DNA of 30,666 nt, taken from the NCBI GenBank assembly GCA_002391675.1, contig DGFM01000033.1, positions 52,622 to 83,287 of the forward strand. The letters run 5' to 3'. The translations under genes and the position numbers were made by a program. The notes beneath the pieces are model-generated. The model was not told the origin of the DNA. It saw only the letters and a list, made by a program, of their open reading frames with translations, and ran no database searches. This DNA comes from Cloacimonetes bacterium UBA3900. Its GTDB lineage: Bacteria > Cloacimonadota > Cloacimonadia > Cloacimonadales > Cloacimonadaceae. Shown piece by piece: positions 8,184-16,300 of the stretch (its first letter is position 1; each line of letters starts with the position of its first letter).

Positions 8184-9629
8184 ATGGAAAAATATCCCAA
8201 TATCGTTATCCTGCTCAATCTGCCGCGCCTCTACATCCCGAAGGCGGAGTTTGTGCTGCGCACCTACTGCTATATCCTGCGCCTCAACCCCACCTTCTAC
8301 TACGGTTCGCATCATGAAGGAACGCATCTTTACTATGGATACCCAACTACAAACCGGTATCCCATCAAGATCAACTTTATCGATGGAACGGCGGATTTCT
8401 TTGAACGCAGAGAGCTTTACCCGCTCTACGATGTGGATTTCTTCCTCTATAAAAACGAATATATTCCCTTCCTCTTTTCCCGGGGAGGGGAAATCTTTTC
8501 TCTGGATACAGACCGCTGCGTTGTCCATAAAGACTTAGTGGCCAGTGGTTTCTACTTCCTCACCTGCTGGCATGAGTATATACTCGGTTTTCACACGCCG
8601 GATAGAGGCAGGGTAGACTACCGTGAATCCCTGCAATACAGATGGGATTTTACCGAAATCCCGGTGGTGGACGTCTATTGCCAGCTCTTGCTCTGGGCAG
8701 TGAGCGAATACATCCCGGAATTTGAGCGCAACATCCACTGGAATAAGGAGATGGACTTTTGCGTGACGCTCTCGCATGACGTGGATTACTGGCATTATTG
8801 GACGCATAAACAGAAGTTTGCCACCCTGTTTCACAACCTGCGCACCTTCCCCAAGCGTCCGCTTAGGGCGCTGTGGAAGCTCATCGGACATGGCCTGCAC
8901 AAAAGCTTTTTCAGCCGCTGCCCCACGGCTATCAAACAGATTTTGGATAAAGAGGATAGCCTGGAGGTGAAATCCACCTGGTTTTTGATGGGCAAGACGG
9001 ATTATGAGGATAAAAGACAGAATTACTTGAGTAATCCCAAATACAGGGAGCAGATTCTCGATCTTTTGGGAGAGCGCGAAGTGGGCTTGCATGGCTCGCC
9101 GGAATCTGCCTTCGATGCGGAGGTTCTGGAGCAGGAGCTTGCTGCGCTCAGGGAGCTGGGCTTCGATCCGCAGGGCTTTCGGACTCACTATCTGCACTTC
9201 GACTACCAAAAGAGCTTTACCATTCTGGAAAATGCGGGCTTGCGCTTCGATTCCACGCTCGGCTACTGGGAAAATATCGGCTTCAGAGCCGGCGTCTCTT
9301 TCCCCTTCTTCCCCTTCAACCTGGAAGAAAACCGGCCCTTCCGCGTGCTGGAAATTCCGCTCATCGTGATGGATACCACGCTCTATTCGCCCAAAGCGAT
9401 GAACCTCAGTTACCGCGCAGCAAAACGTACCCTGAAGAGGCAGACGGAGCTGGCCGCAGGCTATCAATCGCACCTGTCGCTGCTCTGGCACAACAACAAC
9501 TTTGATCCGGTCGAGTATCCCGGACTGGGACGACTCTATTGGAAAACCATCTCCCACGCACTCAATCATAACGCCTGGGTCACCTCACTGGGCGACCTCT
9601 ACGATGAATGGGTGACGCTGAGCTACTAA
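8184..9629 (+). CDS. polysaccharide deacetylase-like (NodB homology) protein
   Basis: This 481-aa protein carries a NodB-type metal-dependent deacetylase domain in its C-terminal half. It has a first motif with the Asp pair (VTLSHDVDYW, near residue 197), a His motif (EVGLHGSPES), an Arg motif (FRTHYLHFDY) and a late His motif (LSLLWHNN). The N-terminal 190 residues form a separate domain of unknown function seen with such deacetylases in Bacteroidota-like genomes. No signal peptide is visible, so it probably acts in the cytoplasm or is peripheral. The likely substrate is a cell-surface or lipid-linked glycan. The start ATG abuts the lon stop, and a plsC-like gene follows after 10 nt. The substrate is not deducible. 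Confidence 0.8.
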   Translation: MEKYPNIVILLNLPRLYIPKAEFVLRTYCYILRLNPTFYYGSHHEGTHLYYGYPTTNRYPIKINFIDGTADFFERRELYPLYDVDFFLYKNEYIPFLFSRGGEIFSLDTDRCVVHKDLVASGFYFLTCWHEYILGFHTPDRGRVDYRESLQYRWDFTEIPVVDVYCQLLLWAVSEYIPEFERNIHWNKEMDFCVTLSHDVDYWHYWTHKQKFATLFHNLRTFPKRPLRALWKLIGHGLHKSFFSRCPTAIKQILDKEDSLEVKSTWFLMGKTDYEDKRQNYLSNPKYREQILDLLGEREVGLHGSPESAFDAEVLEQELAALRELGFDPQGFRTHYLHFDYQKSFTILENAGLRFDSTLGYWENIGFRAGVSFPFFPFNLEENRPFRVLEIPLIVMDTTLYSPKAMNLSYRAAKRTLKRQTELAAGYQSHLSLLWHNNNFDPVEYPGLGRLYWKTISHALNHNAWVTSLGDLYDEWVTLSY

Positions 9630-9639
9630 GAGGAAAGCT

Positions 9640-10368
9640 ATGTTTTCAATGATAAAGACACTTTTGTGGACCTGCTTTTTGATCTTGATCATGCTGATTT
9701 GGCTGATCGCACTGCCGGCCCTCCTTTTTGCCAAATACTGCCTCAGCAAGAAGATATTCGTCAAGATGAGCCTGGTCGCAAGAAACCTTTGGGGCAAAAC
9801 TGTGGTGCGCAGCACGGGCAGCAAGGTGAGCTTTTCCGGCTATGAAAATATCCCTGAGGGTGAGCGTATCTGCTTTGTGGGCAATCATCAGAGCAACTTT
9901 GACATCCCCTCTTTCCTGGGATACAGCGGCCAACCCGTGGGCTTCATCGCCAAAAAGGAACTTTTCAAGATTCCCATCCTCAGCCAATGGATGCGGATCA
10001 TCAACTGCGTTTTCATCGACCGAAGCGATCCCCGCTCTGCCATCGAGTCCTTCAAAAAAGCCGCTGAGGTGATCAAAGACGGCTATCCGCTGATCATCTT
10101 CCCGGAAGGTACGCGCAGTAAAAGCGACGAGGTAGGCCCCTTCCAAGCGGGTGCACTGAAGCTGCCCATCATGGCGAAAGCGGTGATCGTGCCCTTTGCC
10201 ATCAAAGACAGCTACAAAGCCTTTGAGATCAATAATCGCATCAATGCCGCGCATATCAAGATCAAGCTGCTGCCGCCCATCTTCCCGGATGATCCTCTCT
10301 ACTATGGAAAAGGTGAGCTGGCGAAGCATATCAGGGAGATGATTGTGGAGGCGAAGGAAGAGATGTGA
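9640..10368 (+). CDS. plsC: 1-acyl-sn-glycerol-3-phosphate acyltransferase family protein
   Basis: This enzyme transfers an acyl chain to lysophosphatidate, giving phosphatidate for phospholipid synthesis at the inner membrane. The 242-aa protein starts with a membrane segment (about residues 5-30). It then shows the acyltransferase motifs: GNHQSNFD (the H-x4-D catalytic pair, about 86-93), the FIDRSDPRSA block and FPEGTRSKSD (substrate phosphate binding). Length and order fit PlsC. The ribosome site AGAGGAAAG precedes ATG 9640. It is the last gene of the lon run and is followed by a cluster of GC-rich palindromes. A lyso-ornithine or other acyltransferase cannot be excluded. Confidence 0.88.
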   Translation: MFSMIKTLLWTCFLILIMLIWLIALPALLFAKYCLSKKIFVKMSLVARNLWGKTVVRSTGSKVSFSGYENIPEGERICFVGNHQSNFDIPSFLGYSGQPVGFIAKKELFKIPILSQWMRIINCVFIDRSDPRSAIESFKKAAEVIKDGYPLIIFPEGTRSKSDEVGPFQAGALKLPIMAKAVIVPFAIKDSYKAFEINNRINAAHIKIKLLPPIFPDDPLYYGKGELAKHIREMIVEAKEEM

Positions 10369-10376
10369 TGTGTACG

Positions 10377-10495
10377 GGCGCTTGCTAAAGCGCCGAAGGT
10401 ACCGGCGTTAGCCGCACCGCCGCAAGTATGGTCGCTTGCTATAGCGACCAGGCAGCCGGAGGTTGCCAAACCGCCGCCAGCAGGTACAGCCTGCT
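10377..10495. repeat. cluster of GC-rich palindromes (REP-like)
   Basis: Several short perfect or near-perfect hairpins follow one another: GGCGCTT-gcta-AAGCGCC (10377-10394), CGCCG/CGGCG (10391-10407), GGTCGCT/AGCGACC (about 10430-10449), GGCAGCC/GGTTGCC and GCAGG/CCTGC (near 10480-10495). They lie between the + strand lon run and the - strand DGR, so they could also act as a two-way transcription stop, although no T tract follows. Part of the cluster matches the far side of the island in inverted orientation. Confidence 0.7.
10390..10424 (+). repeat. inverted repeat, left copy
   Basis: The reverse complement of this 35-bp segment matches 17601-17635 with two mismatches. The pair brackets the DGR and its neighbouring surface-protein gene, about 7.2 kb. 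It contains the palindrome GGTACC and GC-rich half-sites like those in other hairpins of the region. Confidence 0.8.
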
Positions 10496-10687
10496 TCCCC
10501 AACTCGACTCCAAAACTTCTATCAAACTTCCCACTACTAATGTATTTGAACCAGAAATTCAGGCTTTCGAAGAACTCCCTACTAACCTAAAAGAATCATT
10601 TGATGCACAGCAGCATCAGGTCAAGGCGCTGGGCTAGATTTTGCACACCCGGAACATCCGCAGGGAAAATTCCGGTTCTGGCTTGTT
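10496..10687. other. non-coding stretch after the template repeat
   Basis: No gene is supported. On the - strand this is the sequence immediately 3' of the template repeat. It holds a 6-bp hairpin, CCGGAA (10649-10654) with TTCCGG (10670-10675), that could be part of the template RNA. On the + strand, 10500-10637 reads open with a protein-like composition (ending FDAQQHQVKALG and a stop) but has no start or ribosome site, so at most it is a gene remnant. Confidence 0.4.
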
Positions 10688-10801
10688 CAGCATTGCAGAG
10701 ACGGAAGCCGTTGTTGTTGTTGCTGTTGTACGGATTGTTGTTATTACGGTTAGCTACACGGCAGTTAGTTGCATTGTTGTTCCAGCTACCGCCACGCAAC
10801 A
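10688..10801 (-). ncRNA. DGR template repeat (TR)
   Basis: This 114-bp segment is the invariant template copied by the reverse transcriptase. Read on the - strand it is packed with AAC and AAT triplets: 14 such codons and 34 adenines between the GGTAGCTGG block and the CTCTGC block. It aligns without gaps to the variable repeat at 12290-12403 with 22 mismatches, 18 of them at template adenines, the signature of adenine-directed mutagenesis. It begins 22 nt after the RT stop codon, so it is probably part of the same transcript. An open frame through it reads like the end of an FGE protein (RGGSW...NNNNGF), but it has no ribosome site and needs no product. Confidence 0.93.
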
Positions 10802-10822
10802 GTCTCCTTGGCACCTTGACCT

Positions 10823-11887
10823 TTAAGGTAATACCATTTTCCATTTCCTCTTTTCATCCGAGAACTCAATGTCCTCAAATACGATGTTTATCAGTTTCTT
10901 GGTATGTCCAGCGGTGAGATAACCAATATGCCCATTGATGCTGCGCAGAAGCTGGTTGAAATCCGTGACTCTCCTGCGGGATTTCAATTTACGCCTGAAT
11001 CTGACCAGGTTTTGGGAACGCAACTTTATCCTGTTTTCATGCAGACGAAAGCCCAGAAAGTCAATACCTAAAGCGTTCGTCTTTATGTAGTTCTTCTTCT
11101 CGTTTGGGATCAATCTGATCTTGGCCAATTCAGACAAAATCTGGTTTGCAGCCTTTTTGAGGCTATCCCTGCTCTCGCCAAATACTATCACATCATCCAT
11201 ATACCTGATGTAGTAAGGGAAATGAAGCTGCTCCCTCACATAGTGATCAAAATCATTCAGATAGAAATTGGCGAAGAGTTGGCTGGTCAGGTTTCCAATG
11301 GGTATACCTCGTGGTCTGATCAGTTCGCAGACATCAGGCTCGCCCGTAGGGAAGTAATACTGAGCACCGCTGTCGTAAGTGCCCAACAATTGCTCCAATA
11401 AAACCAGCAGCTTGCGGTCTTTGAACTTTCTCTCAAGCTTATTCATCAGCACCTGATGGTCGATGGTGTAAAAATACTTTTTGATATCCAGTCGATAGTG
11501 ATAATGTGAGTTTTGATAAAACCAGAAAGCTCTTCTGATTGCTTTGTGCAGGCCCTTGTTTTTGCGGCAGGCATAGCTGTCCACGATCATGGACTTTTCC
11601 AAAACAGGCATGATCACATTACAGATGGCGTGATGCGTCACCCTGTCCCGGAAGGGAGCACAGGAGATGGTGCGCTGCTTGGGCTCAAAGATCTCGAAAT
11701 GACGGTAAGCTCCGAACCGATAATCTTGATCCCTCAACTGCTCTTGAATCTCCAACAGGTTGCCTTCCCAATTGTATTCAAACGCACTCAGATCTGCTGA
11801 AGCTTTGCCCCGTTTAGCATTACGAAAGGCGGTTAACAGATTTTCCCAAGCATATATCTGCTCGTAGAGGTAGCCAATCCTTTTCAC
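10823..11887 (-). CDS. DGR reverse transcriptase
   Basis: This 354-aa reverse transcriptase makes cDNA from the template repeat RNA. It shows RT motif A around Asp134 (RLDIKKYFYTID), the DGR-type motif 4 IGNLTSQ at 197-203 (SQ where retroviral, group II intron and retron RTs have other residues), the catalytic YMDD at 229-232, and later fingers/thumb motifs (GIDFLGFRLHE, 274-284). There is no maturase or endonuclease domain, as expected. The start is GTG at 11887, directly after the Avd stop codon, so translation is probably coupled. It ends 22 nt before the template repeat. The combination with Avd, target and TR rules out a retron or group II intron. Confidence 0.95.
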   Translation of the reverse strand: MKRIGYLYEQIYAWENLLTAFRNAKRGKASADLSAFEYNWEGNLLEIQEQLRDQDYRFGAYRHFEIFEPKQRTISCAPFRDRVTHHAICNVIMPVLEKSMIVDSYACRKNKGLHKAIRRAFWFYQNSHYHYRLDIKKYFYTIDHQVLMNKLERKFKDRKLLVLLEQLLGTYDSGAQYYFPTGEPDVCELIRPRGIPIGNLTSQLFANFYLNDFDHYVREQLHFPYYIRYMDDVIVFGESRDSLKKAANQILSELAKIRLIPNEKKNYIKTNALGIDFLGFRLHENRIKLRSQNLVRFRRKLKSRRRVTDFNQLLRSINGHIGYLTAGHTKKLINIVFEDIEFSDEKRKWKMVLP

Positions 11888-12274
11888 TTATCTCTGCAGC
11901 GATCTCAGCCAGCCGCCCAGTTGCTTGCCGATGTTGTCAATCTGCTCAACAAAGGCGTGGTGCTGGGCGGGTGAGATCAGTTTGAGCTCAAAAGTCAACC
12001 GCACCAGAAAGCGCAGCATATCCAGCTTGACGCTCGCCTTACTGAGCAATTGCGTAGATCTTGGCTGCGCTTTCTGGCCAATTAGCAGCTCCAGAATATC
12101 GTAAAGCGTATTTTCTATCCGCAGCCCCAGAGCATAGCGATGGTTGCGCGGAAACTTGCTCAGGAGGTTGCCATACCACTTGAGCAAGTTGTAAAAATCG
12201 TTGATAATCTTGAGTTCTTTCATAATTTCGACCGGCTGCGCCGGAAGTACCAATGGCCAAGGAACAAGATCCAA
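11888..12274 (-). CDS. avd: DGR accessory variability determinant (bAvd-like)
   Basis: This is a small helical protein of the bAvd / 23S rRNA intervening-sequence family. It forms a pentameric four-helix-bundle barrel and binds the RT and template RNA, which is required for mutagenic retrohoming. The stretch from MKELKIINDFYNLLKW through SKFPRNHRYALGLRIENT and LELLIGQK to the C-terminal LRSLQR is typical in composition and length. The open frame starts with TTG at 12274 (128 aa). The ATG at 12223 (MKELK, 111 aa) matches family starts better, but neither has a strong ribosome site. The 17 extra N-terminal residues would overlap sequence downstream of the variable repeat. It sits between target and RT, as in many DGRs. 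Confidence 0.88.
   Translation of the reverse strand: MDLVPWPLVLPAQPVEIMKELKIINDFYNLLKWYGNLLSKFPRNHRYALGLRIENTLYDILELLIGQKAQPRSTQLLSKASVKLDMLRFLVRLTFELKLISPAQHHAFVEQIDNIGKQLGGWLRSLQR
12232..12244. repeat. GC hairpin downstream of the variable repeat
   Basis: CCGGC-tgc-GCCGG is a perfect 5-bp GC stem with a 3-nt loop. It lies 46 nt past the 3' end of the variable repeat in the coding direction. Many DGRs have a hairpin or cruciform just after the variable repeat that helps homing; this one is placed somewhat further away, so the role is inferred. Confidence 0.4.
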
Positions 12275-12281
12275 GAATCAA

Positions 12282-13379
12282 TCAGTTTGCAGCCCTGCAG
12301 AGACCGAAGCCGTTGTCGGTGCTCCTGTTGTACGGATTGCTGCCACCACGGCCAGCCCCACGGCAGCTAGCTGCATTGACGGACCAGCTACCGCCACGCA
12401 ACACGCGAGAGCTTCCACTTTCCGGACCGGTGGGGTTTATCTGCCCACCACCGCTATAACTACCATACCAATCCCAGCACCATTCCCAGACGTTACCGCT
12501 CATATCAAAAATCACCAGACCGTTAGGCAGCTTTTGACCCACAGGATGAGTAGAACCGCCAGAGTTACCATCATACCAAGCTACGAGATCGATATCATTG
12601 CTGCCAGCGTATACATAGTTAGGTGTTTCTGATCCTCCTCGGGCAGCGTATTCCCATTCCGCCTCGGTAGGCAATCTGTAACCGTTGGCAGTCCAGTCGC
12701 AGATCACAGCATCCCATGCATCGTTTCTGGAGGTAGGCACCTCTCCCCAATTGGCAGGATTGGTGCTGCCGCTGATCGAATAACAGGGAGTGAGCCCCTC
12801 TGCCATACTGCGCAGGTTACAGTATTTGAGGATTGCGTACCAAGATACATAGTAGACAGGGTAATCACTGCCAACTCCATAGCCTGAGGCGGGATTGGAG
12901 CCCATAACCGTCTGCCACTGACCCTGAGTGATCTCAAAGGTGCCTATCATATAGGATGAAAGAGAAACCGCACGCCCTCCCATATTAAAGGTGCCACCAT
13001 TAATATAGACAAATTCTTCCGGGATGGGCGGAATATCGCCGCCAAAAGCGATCACCCTGAACTTGAAATTGGCGCAAGAGGTATTTGGGAAGTCGACTGC
13101 AGCATTCCAGACTATGTGTTTATTAGTGCCGGCGTAGACATTCCGCCCTATAGCCCCAGAAACGGTACTGCATGGCATATTCCAAGAACTTCCATTGTCG
13201 TTGGACCCCATTAACCAAACGGTCATGGGGCCACCAACTGAATTAGACAGGTCGTAGTAAATATCCACCTTCTGAGAGCCATCCGTTCGCTGGCTGGCGT
13301 TGACATTGGTGACTGTGGGTTCAGCGCAAAGCATTGCTGCCAGCAGCACCAAAGCGAGTGTGAGGTAAATCCTTTTCAT
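12282..13379 (-). CDS. secreted FGE/C-type-lectin-fold DGR target protein
   Basis: This 365-aa protein is the DGR's diversified product. A Sec signal peptide (about residues 1-19) exports it. Residues 20-115 form an Ig-like beta domain common at the front of such proteins (VDIYYDL...NKHIVWNA). From about 122 comes the formylglycine-generating-enzyme-like domain (EEFVYINGGTFNMG, RLPTEAEWEYAARGG, FDMSGNVWEWCWDWY, RVLRGGSW), which has a C-type lectin fold. Residues about 326-363 are the variable repeat, ending in GFGLCRAAN. The role is probably ligand or cell-surface binding and not sulfatase maturation. ATG 13379 has a GGAG ribosome site and lies 15 nt after the large surface-protein gene. The N-terminal Cys does not make a good lipobox. 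Confidence 0.93.
   Translation of the reverse strand: MKRIYLTLALVLLAAMLCAEPTVTNVNASQRTDGSQKVDIYYDLSNSVGGPMTVWLMGSNDNGSSWNMPCSTVSGAIGRNVYAGTNKHIVWNAAVDFPNTSCANFKFRVIAFGGDIPPIPEEFVYINGGTFNMGGRAVSLSSYMIGTFEITQGQWQTVMGSNPASGYGVGSDYPVYYVSWYAILKYCNLRSMAEGLTPCYSISGSTNPANWGEVPTSRNDAWDAVICDWTANGYRLPTEAEWEYAARGGSETPNYVYAGSNDIDLVAWYDGNSGGSTHPVGQKLPNGLVIFDMSGNVWEWCWDWYGSYSGGGQINPTGPESGSSRVLRGGSWSVNAASCRGAGRGGSNPYNRSTDNGFGLCRAAN
12290..12403 (-). repeat. DGR variable repeat (VR)
   Basis: This 114-bp C-terminal segment of the target gene matches the template repeat at 10688-10801 with 92 identities. In coding sense the changes include AAC to TCC, GTC, GGC, AGC, ACC and GAC. Eighteen of 22 mismatches sit at template adenines; the other four are T or C to G, three of them in the last third, where the initiation-of-homing site is expected to differ from its template copy. 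Fixed parts (RGGSW, CR, NPYN, NGF, LC) are the lectin-fold scaffold. Confidence 0.93.
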
Positions 13380-13394
13380 TGTATTCTCCTATTT

Positions 13395-16300
13395 TTAATA
13401 TCCTATTGAAATAATCAGATAGAAGTTTTGGATATCAGAGCCAGCAGTTTGGTCTATCCACCAAGGGTCGGTTGTTTCTCCCAGATATTGCATTTGGCTG
13501 ATATCTTGGAGAGGTTGCGGGCTTCTGTAGACCTTATATGAAGTAGCACCGCTGGCTGGAGTCCAGCTCAGCCTGATGCCGGTATCTTCATTCGCGATGG
13601 CCAGGTTGGTGATGGCTTTCAAGACCGGTTGCCCCAGCATTTCATTGGAGTAGTGGCTTTCGTTACCATAGGCGTCCAGTGCCGTGATGACAATATGATA
13701 GGCTTGGGAATTGTCCAATCCGGTTAGGGTATATGAGCCGATATTCCCCACAGTCACGGGGCTGTTCTGAGTTTCTTCGCTGGATGTGCCGTTGTAGGGA
13801 GGCCCTGCGGTATCGGTATCATAATAGATCCTGTAGCCGATAATTCCCGGTTCATTGAGTTCCTGCCAGTTCAAATGCAGCGTCCTATGCTCCGCTTGAA
13901 TATCCAACAATATGGGTGTGGATGGCAGAGCGGCCGCATACAGAGGCAGTGAGAGGAAACCTGAGGCATAGCCGTCTACGGATGTAACCGTGATCTCAAT
14001 GGGTACAGGGATGGAATCCGCTTGCACAGTGAATTGTAGACAACCGCCTAAGGAAACAACCTGAAGTCCGGTGAGTTCGGGATCTGCGTCGGCATCCAAC
14101 AATTGTCCGCGGTTCACCAGAACCGTGTATTGGGTACCGTCTGCCACGATGCTGCCATCATTGTTGTAGAGTGTGCCGGAGAAAACCTGCGCTGAGGCAG
14201 ATCCATCCGCCAATAGGCTGTCTGGTGTAGCTGAGAGTCCAATCTCTCCATGGGGAAGATTTGGTGCCAATGTGTAAGTGGTAAAATAAGGGATATTAGC
14301 CCGCACCAGGTTAGAGTCTGGAACTGCGGTGGAATTGAGCAGATGCCAATCTCCGTACTCGTCCTCCCAATACATTTTCAGGGTACTCTCATCAATACCG
14401 TCCAGTTCGCTGTCCAGATACTTGATGGTGAGCTGGGGAGCCTCGTTCCAGCCTTCAGCTTCAGCTTCAAACCGATAAAAGCCACCAATGCCATAGTGCA
14501 TACCTGCAGCCCTTTCGCGAATTTCCCTGAGTTGCTTGTTGTAGCGTTTTACCGTTTCCAACTGTCTTTGGTTTAGCTTATTATCTTGGGGTTCTTCACC
14601 CCAATCCCAGTTACGGAATACCACCGAGTCGGCATCAGTAGGGAAAGAGTTTTCTGTGAGTGTGATGTAGGATCCGTTGTCATTCAGGGTTTCCATCATT
14701 TGGCTACGCCAGGGAAGCCGGTTCAATACCCTATGTCTGAACTCAGTTACTATCAGGTCTACCAGTTCAGAAGCCAGATCCCCGTGGGTTATCCCATTCC
14801 AGAGAATCCCGATAATATCTCCAATCTCGATGTTGTTGTCAGGTGGATTGGACATCATATTCTGGAAATAGGGATAACCTTTTACCCAATATCCATCGGC
14901 AACATGGTAGTTTCTTGAATTTGTTGCATCTAAGCCCATGCCCAGTTTTATCACAATTCCCGGAAAGCCAATAAGAGGGAATTTTAGATCCATTTTGAAT
15001 TCGAAACTAGATTTATCCTCACATTCAAAGCCGTATTTTGCCTTCACTGGCAGATTACTGCTCTGTTTCTGGTAGATGTAGTTAAGAAGGTTGCCCATAT
15101 CTTGGCTCATTGTTTCGTTGTTAGCCTGAACGTAGACTGGTGCTGTACCGATACCCCATAAATCTGCAGGGGTATTAAGTTCTTGTTGACAGTAATTTTT
15201 GAGCGCAGCATCTTCGATTTTCAGCCAAGATTTTTGCTCTTCCATCTGTCCAGGTAGATCGAACATACGGAAATTGGGATCAGTGGAGCCAACCTTGCTT
15301 GATAAGGTGAGGCTTTCCCAATTCAACTGACTGTCCCAATTATGAATAAACTCATACTCCACATTCCTGACCCTTGGGAAAATCCGGTCATTTATGCTGC
15401 GGGGGTAAAAAAACTTACTGCTCGCACCAAATCCGGGAACCATTTTGGGGCCTATGTTAGTTCTTGTCTCGAATTCACCACCCAAGAAGATCCTATTCTG
15501 TTTTTCTCCGCTGGGAAGAAGCTTGGTACTGCTGCCTAGATGTGCTTTAGCACCGAGACTGGGCCCCATTTTCAACCCCAGAGGAATATGAGCCAAAACA
15601 TCAACATTAAGGTCAACACTACCCTGAATATCCAAACCTGCCTCGTCAGATATACGCGCTATACCCAGCCCATTTACGGCATTATTATTCACCAAAGCCC
15701 GGAAACAGAGAGACAAAAACCTTACAGTTAGATTGGAAACAACGCTCGCGCTGTTAGCGTACAAAATGGTCGGCTCTGCAATAAGGTAAAAGGCCATTAA
15801 GGACTCTAAACCATCTAAGTTATCCAAGTCGAAATCATACACAACTTCGTAAGGAAAGCTCGCCTGAGCTGCAACTTTAACTTTATCAACTTCGATCAGG
15901 CAAGGAGGGCCTAATTCTGCGTCAACACCAGCAAAAAAATCATCCCTACGGTGAATACGGAAGGCCGTATGGTTCGGGTTTGGGTCTAATCCCTCCAAAT
16001 CCATTGCGACAGTAACACCAGACCCACCCCCGCCAAAAGCCGTTGCAGTTGCAATACCTCCAGTGACTCCAGCTCCACCCTTGGCATAGAGTCGATAACC
16101 CCACTCCTCGGTATAATTATACGGTACAACCTGGCAGGTTATACTCTGACTGTTGGATGGTGCTAAGAGTAGACCATTAGCAGAAACCACTGTAATTGTC
16201 TCCGTATCTCCGGGAGAACCACTGCCGATAAGAGTTGAAGGAATTGGAATGCCAAACACACCTGTATTATGCATATAAACTCGGTCGGTGAAAATACCAA

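Larger units (their letters stand above)
10688..13379 (-). mobile_element. diversity-generating retroelement (complete cassette)
   Basis: All four parts of a DGR are present on one strand in the order target with variable repeat, accessory protein, reverse transcriptase, template repeat. By established DGR biology, the template RNA is reverse transcribed with errors at adenines and the cDNA replaces the variable repeat (mutagenic retrohoming). This rewrites the ligand-binding face of the target protein. Gene spacing is tight: the target stop is 7 nt before the TTG-started Avd frame, the Avd stop abuts the RT GTG, and TR begins 22 nt after RT. The whole RNA may therefore be one transcript that also includes the large surface protein upstream. 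Confidence 0.93.

Noticed and set aside
10377..10495. The palindrome cluster as a CRISPR array.
   Set aside because: Units differ in sequence and spacing, and no cas gene is present.
10596..10844. 82-codon - strand open frame over the template repeat, resembling an FGE tail.
   Set aside because: It is the template repeat plus flanks, with no ribosome site; its protein-like look comes from being a copy of the target's C terminus.
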